DNA of 48,839 nt from an uncultured Coriobacteriaceae bacterium (GCA_900544245.1 UQUH01000008.1:1-48839), one strand, 5' to 3'; shown: positions 24,595 through 34,125, numbered from the stretch's first letter. Numbers and translations are program-made. Notes: generated by a model not told the origin, from the letters alone.

Positions 24595-25710
24595 TTACTT
24601 GCCGATGGTGTTGTGCTCGTCATAGACGGCAACCAGGCGATTGTAGAAGTCGAGGTTCTCGCCGCGAGCGATCAGCGTGTCGAGCGCGTACTTGTACATG
24701 GTGGAGTTCACGTGGTCCTCCATCTGGTACGGCGTGTTGGGGTCAATGTCGTTGGTCGCCTTCAAGATGCCATAGAACTCGCATACCTGGTCGGTGTAGG
24801 GATCGATCTCGACAATCATGGGCGTGGTGTAGGAGTCGTTCGAGAAGATGACCGCCTCGCAGTACTCCTCGGACTGGCCGGAATAGGCAGCCAGGTCTTT
24901 AATGGCCTGTTCCTTGTTCTCCTCCATGAACTGCATGCCGCGCAGTTCGCCGATGAGCAGCTTCACGAGCTGGCTCTGCTTCTCGGTCATGTTGGTCATG
25001 GTCGTGGTCTGGCGGCAGCAGGGGAAGTCGGGGCGCAGGTCACCCACGTGCATGGAGGTGACGAGACCTTGCTGGGCGCCAATGTAGCCCTGGCCGGAAT
25101 TGACGAAGGTGCAGTCCACCTCGCCCTTGAGGACGGCCTGCATCTGCGATTGGGCATCGCTCATGATGATCCAGTTGTCCGGATTGTAGGTGCCGGCCTC
25201 GACTTGGAGACCCTGCATCACGAGGTGTCCGGTCTCCATGGGGAAGTAGGCGATCTTGGCGTCGTTGAAGTCCTCGAGCGTCTTGTACTTGTCCTTGTTC
25301 TCGGGCAGGGTGAGGCATTCGGAGCCTTCGGCGATGGTGCCGCCGAATACGCACAGGTCCTCGGTGCCCTGACCGACGAAGGTCATGGTCGGGATGGCGC
25401 CAAAGGGCAGCACGTCGAGCTGGCCGTTGAGCATGCCGGTAATGGCATCGGAGAAGTTCGCCGCCGTCTGGAAGTTAAGCGTGAGACCCTCTTCCTCGAA
25501 GAATCCCTCCTGCTGGGCGACGATGAGCGCGGCGATTTTGATATCCTTGCCCATGACGGCGACCTCGAGGGTCTCCATCTCGTCGTTTACCGTATAAGTG
25601 CTTGACGAGGCGCTCGAATTCGTCGATAACGAGCCACAGCCCACCAGCGCAAGTGCGCACGCAGCGAGAGTCGCCACGAGAAGCGTGGCAATGGTCTTCC
25701 TCATTTTCAT
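24595..25710 (-). CDS. ABC transporter substrate-binding lipoprotein, SsuA/NMT1-like
   Basis: 371 residues. A lipoprotein signal peptide with lipobox LVGC (Cys at about 25) and a Ser-rich linker precede the binding protein. The first strand LEVAVMGKDIKIAALIVAQQ and EGFFEEEGLTLNF near 68-80 are typical of the sulfonate/taurine/thiamine-precursor group. GGGAGGAC precedes the ATG at 25710. First gene of the importer operon; the 219-bp region upstream, shared with purB, is AT-rich and holds no clear regulator site. Confidence 0.9.
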   Translation of the reverse strand: MKMRKTIATLLVATLAACALALVGCGSLSTNSSASSSTYTVNDEMETLEVAVMGKDIKIAALIVAQQEGFFEEEGLTLNFQTAANFSDAITGMLNGQLDVLPFGAIPTMTFVGQGTEDLCVFGGTIAEGSECLTLPENKDKYKTLEDFNDAKIAYFPMETGHLVMQGLQVEAGTYNPDNWIIMSDAQSQMQAVLKGEVDCTFVNSGQGYIGAQQGLVTSMHVGDLRPDFPCCRQTTTMTNMTEKQSQLVKLLIGELRGMQFMEENKEQAIKDLAAYSGQSEEYCEAVIFSNDSYTTPMIVEIDPYTDQVCEFYGILKATNDIDPNTPYQMEDHVNSTMYKYALDTLIARGENLDFYNRLVAVYDEHNTIGK

Positions 25711-25929
25711 ATAAGTCCTCCCACGTAAGATGCGGTGTTCTGATGCGAGTCAATAGCGAGCTTATAGATGAACACCTGCTATATGAATAATTCGCTGCTA
25801 TTGTAATGTATCTAATAGTTGCGTCAAACTATATATCAGCATTCTGGTGAACGGCGCCCAGTCTCCCTCCATTCCCGCAAAGCCGTTACAATAGGGCGCA
25901 TCAACACATCGTGCGAAAGGAATCCGGGG

Positions 25930-27273
25930 ATGATCGAGCGCTACACGCTGCCCGAGATGGGCCACATCTGGTCTCTTGAGAACAAGTTCGACGTTTGGAA
26001 GGAGATCGAGGTTCTCGCCTGCGAAGCACAGGCCGAGCTGGGCCAGTGCGGTATCACCGCCGACGAGGCCGCGTGGATTCGCGCTCATGCCGATTTCACC
26101 GTGGATGAGATCGACGAGGTCGAGAAGATCACCAACCATGACGTTATCGCCTTCACGACCGTCATGGCGAACTACATCGATGCTGACGTTCCCGAGGGCG
26201 AGCCCAAGCCAAGCCGCTGGGTGCACTACGGAATGACGAGCTCCGACCTCGGGGATACCGCGCTGAGCTACCAGGTCACCCAGGCCCTCGACATCATCAT
26301 CGCCGATGTGAAGCGCCTGGGCGAGACTTGCAAGCGTCGTGCGTTCGAGTTCGAGGATGCCATCTGCGTGGGCCGCACGCACGGCATCCACGCCGAGCCC
26401 ATGACCTTCGGCATGAAGTTCGGCAGCTGGGCCTGGGCCCTCAAGCGCGCCGAGACGCGCCTACAGCAGGCGCGCGAGGTCGCCGCCACCGGAGCCATCA
26501 GCGGCGCGGTTGGCACCTATTCCAACATCGATCCCTTCGTCGAGCAGTACGTCTGCGAGAAGCTCGGCCTCACGCCCGATCCGCTTTCCACGCAGGTCAT
26601 CGCACGTGACCGTCACGCACAGGTTATGTCCGCGCTCGCGGTGACCGCCTCTACGATCGAGTCCATCGCCATGCAGGTGCGCCTGTTGCAGCAGTCGGAT
26701 GTCATCGAGGCCGAGGAGCCCTTCACCAAGGGTCAGAAGGGCTCGAGCGCAATGCCCCACAAGCGCAATCCCATCACTGCCGAGCGCATGTGCGGTCTTG
26801 CACGTGTCGTCAAGGCAAATGCCCAGGTCGCATTTGACGACGTGGCGCTTTGGTACGAGCGTGACATCTCGCACTCCGGAGCCGAGCGCGTCGTCTTGGC
26901 CGATAGCTTCATCGCACTCGACTACATGTTCTCGAAGATGCAGTGGATGCTCGACGGCCTTAGCGTCTACGTGAACAAGAGCCTGCACAACCTGTGGCGC
27001 ACGCGTGGTCTCATCTTCAGTTCGAAGGTCATCCTCGCGCTCGTCGACACGGGCATGACGCGTGAGGATGCCTACGTCGTCGTCCAGCGCAACGCCATGA
27101 AGGTCTGGGATGACATACAGCAGGCCATCGACGGTCCGACCTTCCGCGAGAATCTCGAGGCCGATCCCGATTGTCCGCTTACGGAAGCGCAGCTTGATGA
27201 GATCTTCGATCCGACGAGCTTCCTGGGACACAAGGATATGATCTTCGAAAAGCTCAAGGACCTGGAGTTTTAG
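25930..27273 (+). CDS. purB: Adenylosuccinate lyase
   Basis: 447 residues. The start MIERYTLPEMGHIW is typical. The fumarase/ASL superfamily signature appears as GSSAMPHKRNPI near 272-283, with the catalytic Ser in the flexible loop, and VGRTHGIHAEP and HYGMTSSDLGDT provide the other active-site histidine and substrate contacts. It acts twice in purine synthesis, forming AICAR and AMP. AAAGGA lies 8 nt before the ATG at 25930; the frame runs back to 25819 but has no ribosome binding site there. Confidence 0.96.
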   Translation: MIERYTLPEMGHIWSLENKFDVWKEIEVLACEAQAELGQCGITADEAAWIRAHADFTVDEIDEVEKITNHDVIAFTTVMANYIDADVPEGEPKPSRWVHYGMTSSDLGDTALSYQVTQALDIIIADVKRLGETCKRRAFEFEDAICVGRTHGIHAEPMTFGMKFGSWAWALKRAETRLQQAREVAATGAISGAVGTYSNIDPFVEQYVCEKLGLTPDPLSTQVIARDRHAQVMSALAVTASTIESIAMQVRLLQQSDVIEAEEPFTKGQKGSSAMPHKRNPITAERMCGLARVVKANAQVAFDDVALWYERDISHSGAERVVLADSFIALDYMFSKMQWMLDGLSVYVNKSLHNLWRTRGLIFSSKVILALVDTGMTREDAYVVVQRNAMKVWDDIQQAIDGPTFRENLEADPDCPLTEAQLDEIFDPTSFLGHKDMIFEKLKDLEF

Positions 27274-27281
27274 GAACAGAT

Positions 27282-27581
27282 ATGGAAAATCAGACGAACG
27301 CCTCCATCGAAACGCAGGAACCGGAGTTCCTGTACCGCACCCATGGCACGTGCTCACGCGTCATCAAGTTCGACATCGATGACGAGCAGAAGGTGCGCAA
27401 CACCGAGTTCATCGGTGGGTGCAACGGCAACGCCAAGGGCATCGCCTCGCTCATCGAGGGCATGCCGGCGGACTGGGTCATTGAGCGTTGCGCGGGTACC
27501 CGCTGTGGCGGCAAGCCCACGTCATGCCCCGACCAACTATCACGTGCCCTCACCTGGGCGCTCGAGCAGCGGCAGGCGTAG
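27282..27581 (+). CDS. TSCPD domain protein (TIGR03905 type)
   Basis: 99 residues. FLYRTHGTCSRVIKFDID near 17-34, VRNTEFIGGCNGNAKGI near 39-55 and CAGTRCGGKPTSCPDQL near 70-86 match the TSCPD domain, which also occurs at the C-terminus of anaerobic ribonucleotide reductases and may bind metal through its Cys. Its function is unknown. It starts 8 nt after purB and its stop abuts the next start. Confidence 0.85.
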   Translation: MENQTNASIETQEPEFLYRTHGTCSRVIKFDIDDEQKVRNTEFIGGCNGNAKGIASLIEGMPADWVIERCAGTRCGGKPTSCPDQLSRALTWALEQRQA

Positions 27582-28895
27582 ATGGCAAGCCAAAATGCCC
27601 CATCCGCGCACGACGAGCCGAACCTGTCCCGACGCGAGTTTCTGCGTCTGGGTGGCGGGGCGTTTGCCTGCGCGACGGTACTCGGTGCCCCCGCGGTGCT
27701 CACGGGCTGTTCCGGCAACTCCGACAACGGCACGCCTGCAACGCTCGAGGTGCCGGCAAACTCCGTCGTCACGCTCGACGCCTTTGCCGAGATAGAGGAC
27801 ACGACGGGGTACTTCGAGATCAAGGATCTGGCGCAGTATCCAAAGGGCACTATGCTCTTCGCGTCCGAAGACGTGACGGCGGCCGCGTTGCTGACCGGCG
27901 AGACGGCTTCGCCGTTGTCGACGTGCTCGCTCGTCAATCTCGAGACCGGCGCCATGACCCCGGCGCTTGACCGCGCGGTGAATCATGACACGGGATACAG
28001 CATATTTTCCGTCTGCGCGTCGAGGGAGCTGCTCGTCTGGGTCGAGAGCAACTACCTGACTTCGGATTGGGCGGTGTATTGCGCCACGATCGCGGACGGC
28101 GCCCTGAACGGGCAACCCGTGAAGCTCGACGAGGGAAACGGCGAATTCGACACGCCGACGATAGCCGTCATCGGCACGGCGGCGTATTGGATCGTCCAAC
28201 CCGCCGAAAACGGTCCGCGCACGACCGAGAACTCGTTCTTACGCGTTGCTGCGGGCGGGTCACGCTCGTCGGATCTGATCACCTCCGAGGGCCGTTTCAA
28301 CGGGGGGCTCTCCGTGAGCGGGCAGATTCTCACAGCGATGCCGAGAGCCAAGGCCTCGAGCGGCGTGTACTACGAGCTCACGGCGATTTCAGCCGGCTCT
28401 GGCTCGGTCGTCGCCTCCCAGGTGATGCCGCACTCCTTCCGTCCCTCCAACGCCATCTACATGAACAACGCCTTCGCCTTCACGATTCCCGCGTCCTATG
28501 ACTATGGCGGTGGCATCGCGAACGTCGGCACCTATTACCCCATCGCGGGCGATTCGTGGCTTCGCCTCGCCCGTCAGTCCCTTACGCCACCAGGCATATG
28601 TAACGGATGGCTGTTCGCGAAATCGAGTTCGCGCACGGTTTTCATCGACACGCGCAACCAGCAGTACTTCGTCGTCAACGCGCCTGATGGCTGCACGGAC
28701 TACGGCGACTATTCGGTATGCACGGGCGAGGTCGCGCGCGTCTGCAACTACGCCACCGTCAACAAGTACGTGGGCACCGAGAGGACGACGCAGGTCGTGC
28801 TGCGTTCGATTACCCCCATCGCCGCGGGGACGACGCCCGCGCCGCCGGCGACCGAGCCTGCGGGCAATCCGACGGGCGAGCCGATCGAAAGGTAG
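27582..28895 (+). CDS. Tat-exported lipoprotein of unknown function
   Basis: 437 residues. The N-terminus has the twin-arginine motif SRREFLRLGG near 16-25 followed by a hydrophobic stretch and lipobox VLTGC (Cys near 43). It should therefore be exported folded and lipid-anchored. The body contains repeated short beta-strand segments with aromatic and Ser/Gly turns, which may be a beta-propeller; I cannot assign blades with certainty. The tail is Pro/Thr-rich (PAPPATEPAGNPTGEP). The start codon follows directly on the TSCPD stop, so translation is likely coupled. No enzyme motif recognised. Confidence 0.75.
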   Translation: MASQNAPSAHDEPNLSRREFLRLGGGAFACATVLGAPAVLTGCSGNSDNGTPATLEVPANSVVTLDAFAEIEDTTGYFEIKDLAQYPKGTMLFASEDVTAAALLTGETASPLSTCSLVNLETGAMTPALDRAVNHDTGYSIFSVCASRELLVWVESNYLTSDWAVYCATIADGALNGQPVKLDEGNGEFDTPTIAVIGTAAYWIVQPAENGPRTTENSFLRVAAGGSRSSDLITSEGRFNGGLSVSGQILTAMPRAKASSGVYYELTAISAGSGSVVASQVMPHSFRPSNAIYMNNAFAFTIPASYDYGGGIANVGTYYPIAGDSWLRLARQSLTPPGICNGWLFAKSSSRTVFIDTRNQQYFVVNAPDGCTDYGDYSVCTGEVARVCNYATVNKYVGTERTTQVVLRSITPIAAGTTPAPPATEPAGNPTGEPIER

Positions 28896-28936
28896 TCTGG
28901 CGATAGACGCGAGCTGTGCTCTTCGTGTTGGCAAAC

Positions 28937-28965
28937 CTGACGCGAGCAGCGTGCAATGGTACACT
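28937..28965 (+). promoter_or_regulatory. Putative promoter of the two-component system
   Basis: CTGACG (28937-28942), a 17-bp spacer and TACACT (28960-28965) lie 34 bp before the response-regulator GTG. The -10 has an upstream TG, as in extended -10 promoters. Confidence 0.4.
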
Positions 28966-28999
28966 GCCAAGATGGAAGAAAACCGAAAGGAGTCTCATC

Positions 29000-29731
29000 G
29001 TGGACACCGGTTCCGAAGCCCGTCGCATTCTGCTTGTCGAAGACGAAAAGAACATTCGTGATGCGGTAGCCGCCTATCTCGAGCGTGCCGGCTATTGGGT
29101 CACGCCCGCCGCAGATGGTCAGGAAGCCGTCGACGCGTTCTCTCTGCACCAGTTCGACCTCGTCATCCTGGATCTCATGCTTCCGCGCCTTCCGGGCGAG
29201 AAGGTCTGCCGCATTATCCGTGACACCTCCGACGTCCCCATCATCATGCTCACCGCAAAGGGAGAGGTCGAAGACCGCATCGTCGGCCTCGAGCTTGGTG
29301 CGGACGACTACCTCATCAAACCCTTTTCGCCACGCGAGCTCGTCGCGCGCGTCCGCGCCCTGCTGCGCCGCGCCCACATCGACTCCGAGCCCCAACGTGA
29401 GGTGCTCGACTTTGGCGGCCTCACCATCGATCTCAACGGCCACAAGGTCCTCGTCAACGACGAGGAGGTCGATCTTACGGCCAGCGAGTTCAAGCTGCTC
29501 ACGACTCTGTCGCGCTATCCGGGCCGCGTGTACTCGCGCATGGAGCTCGTCGAGAAGGTGCTCGGCTATGACTTCGAGGGCTACGAGCGCACGATTGACA
29601 GTCATGTGAAGAACCTGCGCGCCAAGATTGGCGATGACCCGCGCAACCCGCGCTGGATTTACACCGTCCACGGCGTCGGCTATCGCTTCGAGGTGCCCCG
29701 CGACGGCGAATCGGTTGGTCAAGAGGCTTAA
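29000..29731 (+). CDS. OmpR/PhoB-family response regulator
   Basis: 243 residues from GTG 29000 (AAAGGAG 7 nt upstream). Receiver domain: acidic pocket VEDE near 13-16, phosphoacceptor D58 in VILDLMLP, and DYLIKPF with the conserved Lys near 107. The winged-helix C-terminal domain has LTASEFKLL and RTIDSHVKNLRAKIGDD. It binds DNA when phosphorylated by the histidine kinase 6 nt downstream. The target genes are unknown. Confidence 0.93.
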   Translation: MDTGSEARRILLVEDEKNIRDAVAAYLERAGYWVTPAADGQEAVDAFSLHQFDLVILDLMLPRLPGEKVCRIIRDTSDVPIIMLTAKGEVEDRIVGLELGADDYLIKPFSPRELVARVRALLRRAHIDSEPQREVLDFGGLTIDLNGHKVLVNDEEVDLTASEFKLLTTLSRYPGRVYSRMELVEKVLGYDFEGYERTIDSHVKNLRAKIGDDPRNPRWIYTVHGVGYRFEVPRDGESVGQEA

Positions 29732-29737
29732 TCGCTC

Positions 29738-31054
29738 ATGAAGGACAAGCGCAAGACCCGCGAGAAGAAGCCCCTCTCGTTTGCCATCTACGTCATGGGG
29801 GCGTTTTTGCTCACCTCGGCCATGACCGTGCTCATCACGGCTGCGGCCATCGCAATCGTCTGGAACGTGGGCTACGCCGGAGAGCCGGGCGACGAGGAGC
29901 TATTCTTCGCGGTTTTCACTGCCGGGGCCATTGCGCTTTTGCTTTCCGTCATCCTCGGCATCTACTTCGCTGTCGGCATCGCGCGTCCCGTCCAGCGCAT
30001 TTCCGACACCGCCTCTGCCATCAAGGAGGGCAATCTCTCCGCGCGCACCGGGCTTTCCGGTGACGATCAGCTCGGGCAGCTCGGGCAGCGTTTCGACGAG
30101 ATGGCCGACGCCATCGAGCGCGACCGCGACCTCGAGCGTCAACTCATAGGCGATGTCGCCCATGAGCTGCGCACGCCGCTCATGGCCATTCAGGCCACGG
30201 TCGAGGCCATCCAAGACGGCGTCTTCGAGGCCGATGAGGAGCATCTCAACACCATCTCATTCGAGACGCGTCGCCTGGGTCGCCTGGTCGAGGCATTGCT
30301 GCATCTCAACCGTCTCGAGAATGGAACGGCCGAGGTCAAACGCAACCCCGTTAACCTCAGCAGCGTGGTCAGCGGCCTGTCGACGACGCACGAGGCGCTG
30401 CTCGAGACCTCCGGCATCATGTTCTTCACCGACATCGCACCCAACGTGATGATCATCGGCGACCAGGACCTCATCTCGCAGGCCGTCGCCAACCTGCTTT
30501 CCAATGCCGTGCGCTACACGCCGGAAAACGGCATGGTCACCGTCGAGCTTGCGCGCGAGAACGGCTATGCGAAGATTTCCGTGCGCGACACGGGTGTCGG
30601 CATTTCCGAAGAGGACATGAAGAAGGTCTTCTCGCGCTTCTGGCGCGCCGATGTCGCCCGCCAAAGCGTCGACGGTGGTCTGGGCATTGGCCTTGCGCTC
30701 GTCAAGGAGGTCGTCGACCAGCATTTCGGCGATGTCTCGGTCTCGTCCACGCTCGGCGAGGGCAGCACCTTCGTCATGCGCATACCCCTTGCTCCAGAGG
30801 ACCGCGTCAAGCCCACGCCCTCCGCACGTCGCAGCAGTTCGCGCCGTCGGCAGGAGCGCGCCGCGCGCAAGGAGCAGGAGAAGCTCCGCAAGATCGAGGA
30901 ACGCCAGCTCAAGGCGCGTCGCAAGGCCCGCGAGGCAGGTGCCGGCGCGAGCGCCACCCAGGAACTCAAGCTTTTCGGGTTGCACGTCCCGCTACCCACG
31001 ACAAGACAGCAAGAACCGCAAACGAGGAACAAGGAAGATGGTACTCATGAGTGA
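29738..31054 (+). CDS. Sensor histidine kinase with HAMP domain and basic C-terminal tail
   Basis: 438 residues. Two membrane segments (about 15-45 and 57-80) flank only about 12 external residues, so it has little room for an external sensor. HAMP follows (80-130), then the dimerisation helix with H142 in DVAHELRTPL, and the ATPase domain with NLLSNAVRYTPENG, DTGVGIS and GGLGIGLALV. A roughly 75-residue Arg/Lys/Glu-rich tail after the catalytic domain (SSSRRRQERAARKEQEKLRK) is unusual. Partner of the regulator upstream. Its stop overlaps the start of purC. Confidence 0.92.
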   Translation: MKDKRKTREKKPLSFAIYVMGAFLLTSAMTVLITAAAIAIVWNVGYAGEPGDEELFFAVFTAGAIALLLSVILGIYFAVGIARPVQRISDTASAIKEGNLSARTGLSGDDQLGQLGQRFDEMADAIERDRDLERQLIGDVAHELRTPLMAIQATVEAIQDGVFEADEEHLNTISFETRRLGRLVEALLHLNRLENGTAEVKRNPVNLSSVVSGLSTTHEALLETSGIMFFTDIAPNVMIIGDQDLISQAVANLLSNAVRYTPENGMVTVELARENGYAKISVRDTGVGISEEDMKKVFSRFWRADVARQSVDGGLGIGLALVKEVVDQHFGDVSVSSTLGEGSTFVMRIPLAPEDRVKPTPSARRSSSRRRQERAARKEQEKLRKIEERQLKARRKAREAGAGASATQELKLFGLHVPLPTTRQQEPQTRNKEDGTHE

Positions 31055-31928
31055 AATGGCAATGCGCCCCGACTCGCAGGGCAAGGTTCGCGACCTTTAC
31101 GACCTGGGTGACAGGCTTCTCATCGTCGCGACCGATCGCATCTCGGCATTCGATTACATCCTCAAGGACGAGATTCCGTACAAGGGCGAGGTGCTCACGC
31201 GCCTGTCGCTCTTCTGGTTCGACCTACTCGCCGATATCATTCCCAATCACCTGATCTCCGCCGATGTCGCGGACCTTCCCGAGAAGTTCAAGCCGTACGC
31301 CGAGTGGCTCAACGGCCGTTTCATGCTCGTGCGCAAGGCAGAGATGTTTCCCGTCGAATGCATCGTCCGTGGCTATCTTGCCGGAAGCGGGCTCAAGGAA
31401 TACCGCAAGCAGGGTACCGTCTGCGGTATCGAGTTACCTGCGGGGCTTGTCGAGGCAAGCAAGCTGCCCGAGCCCATCTACACCCCCTCGACCAAGGCCG
31501 AGATCGGCGATCACGACGAGAACGTGAGCTACGAGCGCACGGTCGAGATGCTCGGCGAGAAGGATGCGAGCGCCCTGCGCGATGCGTCGCTTTCCGTCTA
31601 CAAGAAGGCCGCCGATTACGCTGCGCAACACGGCATCATCATTGCCGACACCAAGTTCGAGTTCGGCATGATCGATGGTACGCTCACGCTGGCCGACGAG
31701 GTGCTCACGCCGGATTCGTCGCGTTTCTGGCCGGAGGATGCCTACGAGCCCGGCAAGAGCCAAGCGAGCTTCGACAAGCAGTTCGTGCGCGACTGGCTCG
31801 ATGCCAACTGGGATCGTACGGGCGAGCCGCCACAACTCCCGGCCGACATCATCGAGGCGACCTCGAACAAGTACATCCAGGCCTACGAGCTCATCACCGG
31901 ACAGCGCTTCGTTCCCGCAAATCTGTAG
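31038..31928 (+). CDS. purC: SAICAR synthetase
   Basis: 296 residues. The ATP-binding start GKVRDLYDLGDRLLIVATDR near 14-33, RKAEMFPVECIVRGYLAGS near 96-114 and the catalytic IIADTKFEFG near 200-209 are intact. It joins CAIR and aspartate in purine synthesis. ATG 31038 has GAGGAAC and AAGGA upstream; ATG 31047 is an alternative, 9 nt later. Overlaps the histidine kinase by about 17 nt. Confidence 0.94.
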   Translation: MVLMSEMAMRPDSQGKVRDLYDLGDRLLIVATDRISAFDYILKDEIPYKGEVLTRLSLFWFDLLADIIPNHLISADVADLPEKFKPYAEWLNGRFMLVRKAEMFPVECIVRGYLAGSGLKEYRKQGTVCGIELPAGLVEASKLPEPIYTPSTKAEIGDHDENVSYERTVEMLGEKDASALRDASLSVYKKAADYAAQHGIIIADTKFEFGMIDGTLTLADEVLTPDSSRFWPEDAYEPGKSQASFDKQFVRDWLDANWDRTGEPPQLPADIIEATSNKYIQAYELITGQRFVPANL

Positions 31929-32006
31929 GTAAAGGCCCGCGTCCCCACGCCATCCGTTGTATCATAGGCACTTATCCATCACAGGCATTCGAAAGGCGAT
32001 TGACGA

Positions 32007-32663
32007 ATGACGCAGCGTAATTTCCAGAACGCACGCAACCAGGGCGATGGCCCCAAGGGCAAGTCGAGGAAGTCGGCTAGCTCGGCAAAGCTCAAGAGCA
32101 AGGCCGGCGCCTCGGTGTATGCCCCGACCAAGGAGGCCAAGGCCCAGCGTGCGAAGCAGGAGGCCAAGGCAAGGAAGAGCCAGCCGGCTGAGGCAAAGGC
32201 CAACGATCCCATCGAGCAGCAACGCCGTCGCGAGCGCGCCATGGTCTCGATGATGCGCGACCTTCCCGAATACAAGTTCTGGCGTCGCATCTGGTGGATT
32301 ACCATGGGCCTTGCGTTCGTCATCATCGTGCTGACGTGGATTCCCAACATGCTCATCAACAGCGGCGCACTGAGCGCGGACTTCACCGAAACGGCAAGCT
32401 GGATCTCCACCATCGGCTTCATCTTCGCCCTCGTCGCCCTGGCGGTTGCCTTCTACATCGACCTGCGCAAGATCCGCAAGATCCAGAAGGCGCAGGAGGC
32501 CAAGGCACGCAACCTCACCAAGACGGAGCGTCGCGAGCTCGATGACGCCATTGCCGCGTCCATCGAGAGGGACCAGCAAAGGCGTGCCGAGCGCAAGGGC
32601 AAGATGCCCTGGAGCAAGAAGAAACCGGAAGCGGACTCCGGGGAAACCCCGGACGAGAGCTAA
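32007..32663 (+). CDS. Small basic two-TM membrane protein
   Basis: 218 residues. A highly basic, Ala/Lys-rich N-terminus of about 75 residues comes first. Two membrane segments follow (about 97-117 and 130-152), then a charged, partly coiled-coil C-terminus (KIRKIQKAQEAKARN) ending in acidic residues. No known domain recognised. GAAAGGCGATTGACGA precedes the ATG. It is in line with purC and the amidohydrolase. Confidence 0.7.
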   Translation: MTQRNFQNARNQGDGPKGKSRKSASSAKLKSKAGASVYAPTKEAKAQRAKQEAKARKSQPAEAKANDPIEQQRRRERAMVSMMRDLPEYKFWRRIWWITMGLAFVIIVLTWIPNMLINSGALSADFTETASWISTIGFIFALVALAVAFYIDLRKIRKIQKAQEAKARNLTKTERRELDDAIAASIERDQQRRAERKGKMPWSKKKPEADSGETPDES

Positions 32664-32675
32664 TCAGGAGACGCA

Positions 32676-34118
32676 ATGCTGCTTATCGCCAAATATGTCA
32701 TTCCCGTCACGTCCCCGTACATCGAGGATGGCGCCGTTCTCGTACGGGACGACAAGATTCTCGACTTAGGCCCTGCATCCCAGCTCAAGGACAAGTATCC
32801 CGAGGAGGAAATTCGCGATTTCGGCCTCTCGGTCCTCATGCCCGGATTCGTCGACGTGCACACGCACCTCGGATATACGGCGCTGCGCGGCATGTTTGGC
32901 GACTTGCCCTATGCCGAGTGGAAACGCCAGGTGCTCCATACCGAGCCGTTCTTCACCGAGGAGGACTGGCTCGATTCGGCACGCATCGGTGCGCTCGAGG
33001 CCGTGGCAAGCGGCATTACGACTATCGCGGACATCTCCGCATCGGGCGTCTCGCGCATCCCCGCCTCCGAGATGGGCTTGCGCGCCCGCGTGTACTATGA
33101 GGTCCTGACCGCCCAGAAGGAGCATGCCGCGGATGCCGTGCGTGTGGGAGTGGAAAAGATCGAGCAGTGGAAGGACGAGTGCGGGAGCGACCTGCTCGAC
33201 TTCGGCCTCGCCCCCGGCCCCGTGTACGGCTGTCATCCAAGCGTGTTCCAGGCTATCGCCGATGTCGCGATCGAGCGCGGGATTCCCGTGGCCATGCACC
33301 TTGCGGGAAGCCAGGAGGAGGCGGACTTCATTCGCTATGGCTCCTCGCCCTTTGGCGTTCACGTGAGCGAACACGAGCAGGGAAAGCTCGCCTCGGCCTA
33401 TCCGCCCTGGTTGCCCGCGGGAACATCGCCCGTGAGCTACGTGAGCAACTGGGGCATACTCGACGTCCCCGGCATCCTCGCGATTCACTGCGTGCAGGTC
33501 GACGACAGGGACATTGGGATTTTGAGGGAAAAGGACGTGCACATCGGATATTGCCCACGCATAAACGCCAAGCTGGGCATGGGGTCGGCCCCTCTCGAGA
33601 AGTTCTGGGCCGCGGGTCTTACCATTGGCTTGGGCACCGACTCTCCCGCGGCGGTCGATACGACGGACATGATTGACGAGATGCGCATCGGGCTCATGAT
33701 CACGCGTGCGACGAGCTCGGAGCGCTTCGTGCGGGCTTCCGCCAAGAACGCCCTGCGCATGGCGACGATTGGATCTGCGCGCGCATTGGGTATCGAGGAC
33801 AAGGTCGGGTCGCTCGAACCGGGCAAGCAGGCTGACATCATCGCCATCGACCTGCACAATTCGCACCAGAATCCCACGACCGACCCCGAGAGTGCCGTCA
33901 TCTACACGGCAAATCAGGATAACGTCAAGATGACCATGGTTGCCGGGCGCATCCTCTATGACGATTTCGTCCACGTGTCGGGATGCGACCGCGACGCGAT
34001 TGTCGATCGGGCGCGCGCCCTGCGCGTGCGCATACGCGAGGAGGTAAGCGACGAGGCCCTACGCAGGTCGCTTATCGAACACGCGTCGGAAGATAAGCAG
34101 GACCGCTACAACAGATAG
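32676..34118 (+). CDS. Amidohydrolase (MTA/SAH deaminase-like)
   Basis: 480 residues. The metal-binding start VDVHTHLG near 60-67, the second His in VAMHLAGSQEEAD near 208-220, HCVQVDD, and GTDSPAA near 325 with the metal Asp place it in the cytosine deaminase/MTA-SAH deaminase branch of the amidohydrolase superfamily. The N- and C-terminal beta-sandwich (GAVLVRDDKILDLG; VGSLEPGKQADIIAID) is complete. It probably deaminates an adenosine- or other amino-heterocycle derivative. CAGGAGACGCA precedes the ATG. Confidence 0.9.
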   Translation: MLLIAKYVIPVTSPYIEDGAVLVRDDKILDLGPASQLKDKYPEEEIRDFGLSVLMPGFVDVHTHLGYTALRGMFGDLPYAEWKRQVLHTEPFFTEEDWLDSARIGALEAVASGITTIADISASGVSRIPASEMGLRARVYYEVLTAQKEHAADAVRVGVEKIEQWKDECGSDLLDFGLAPGPVYGCHPSVFQAIADVAIERGIPVAMHLAGSQEEADFIRYGSSPFGVHVSEHEQGKLASAYPPWLPAGTSPVSYVSNWGILDVPGILAIHCVQVDDRDIGILREKDVHIGYCPRINAKLGMGSAPLEKFWAAGLTIGLGTDSPAAVDTTDMIDEMRIGLMITRATSSERFVRASAKNALRMATIGSARALGIEDKVGSLEPGKQADIIAIDLHNSHQNPTTDPESAVIYTANQDNVKMTMVAGRILYDDFVHVSGCDRDAIVDRARALRVRIREEVSDEALRRSLIEHASEDKQDRYNR

Positions 34119-34125
34119 GGTCGTC

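Noticed and set aside
30651..31037. A long N-terminal extension of purC into the kinase gene
   Set aside because: Arg/Ser-rich out-of-frame shadow of the kinase; purC homology starts at 31038.
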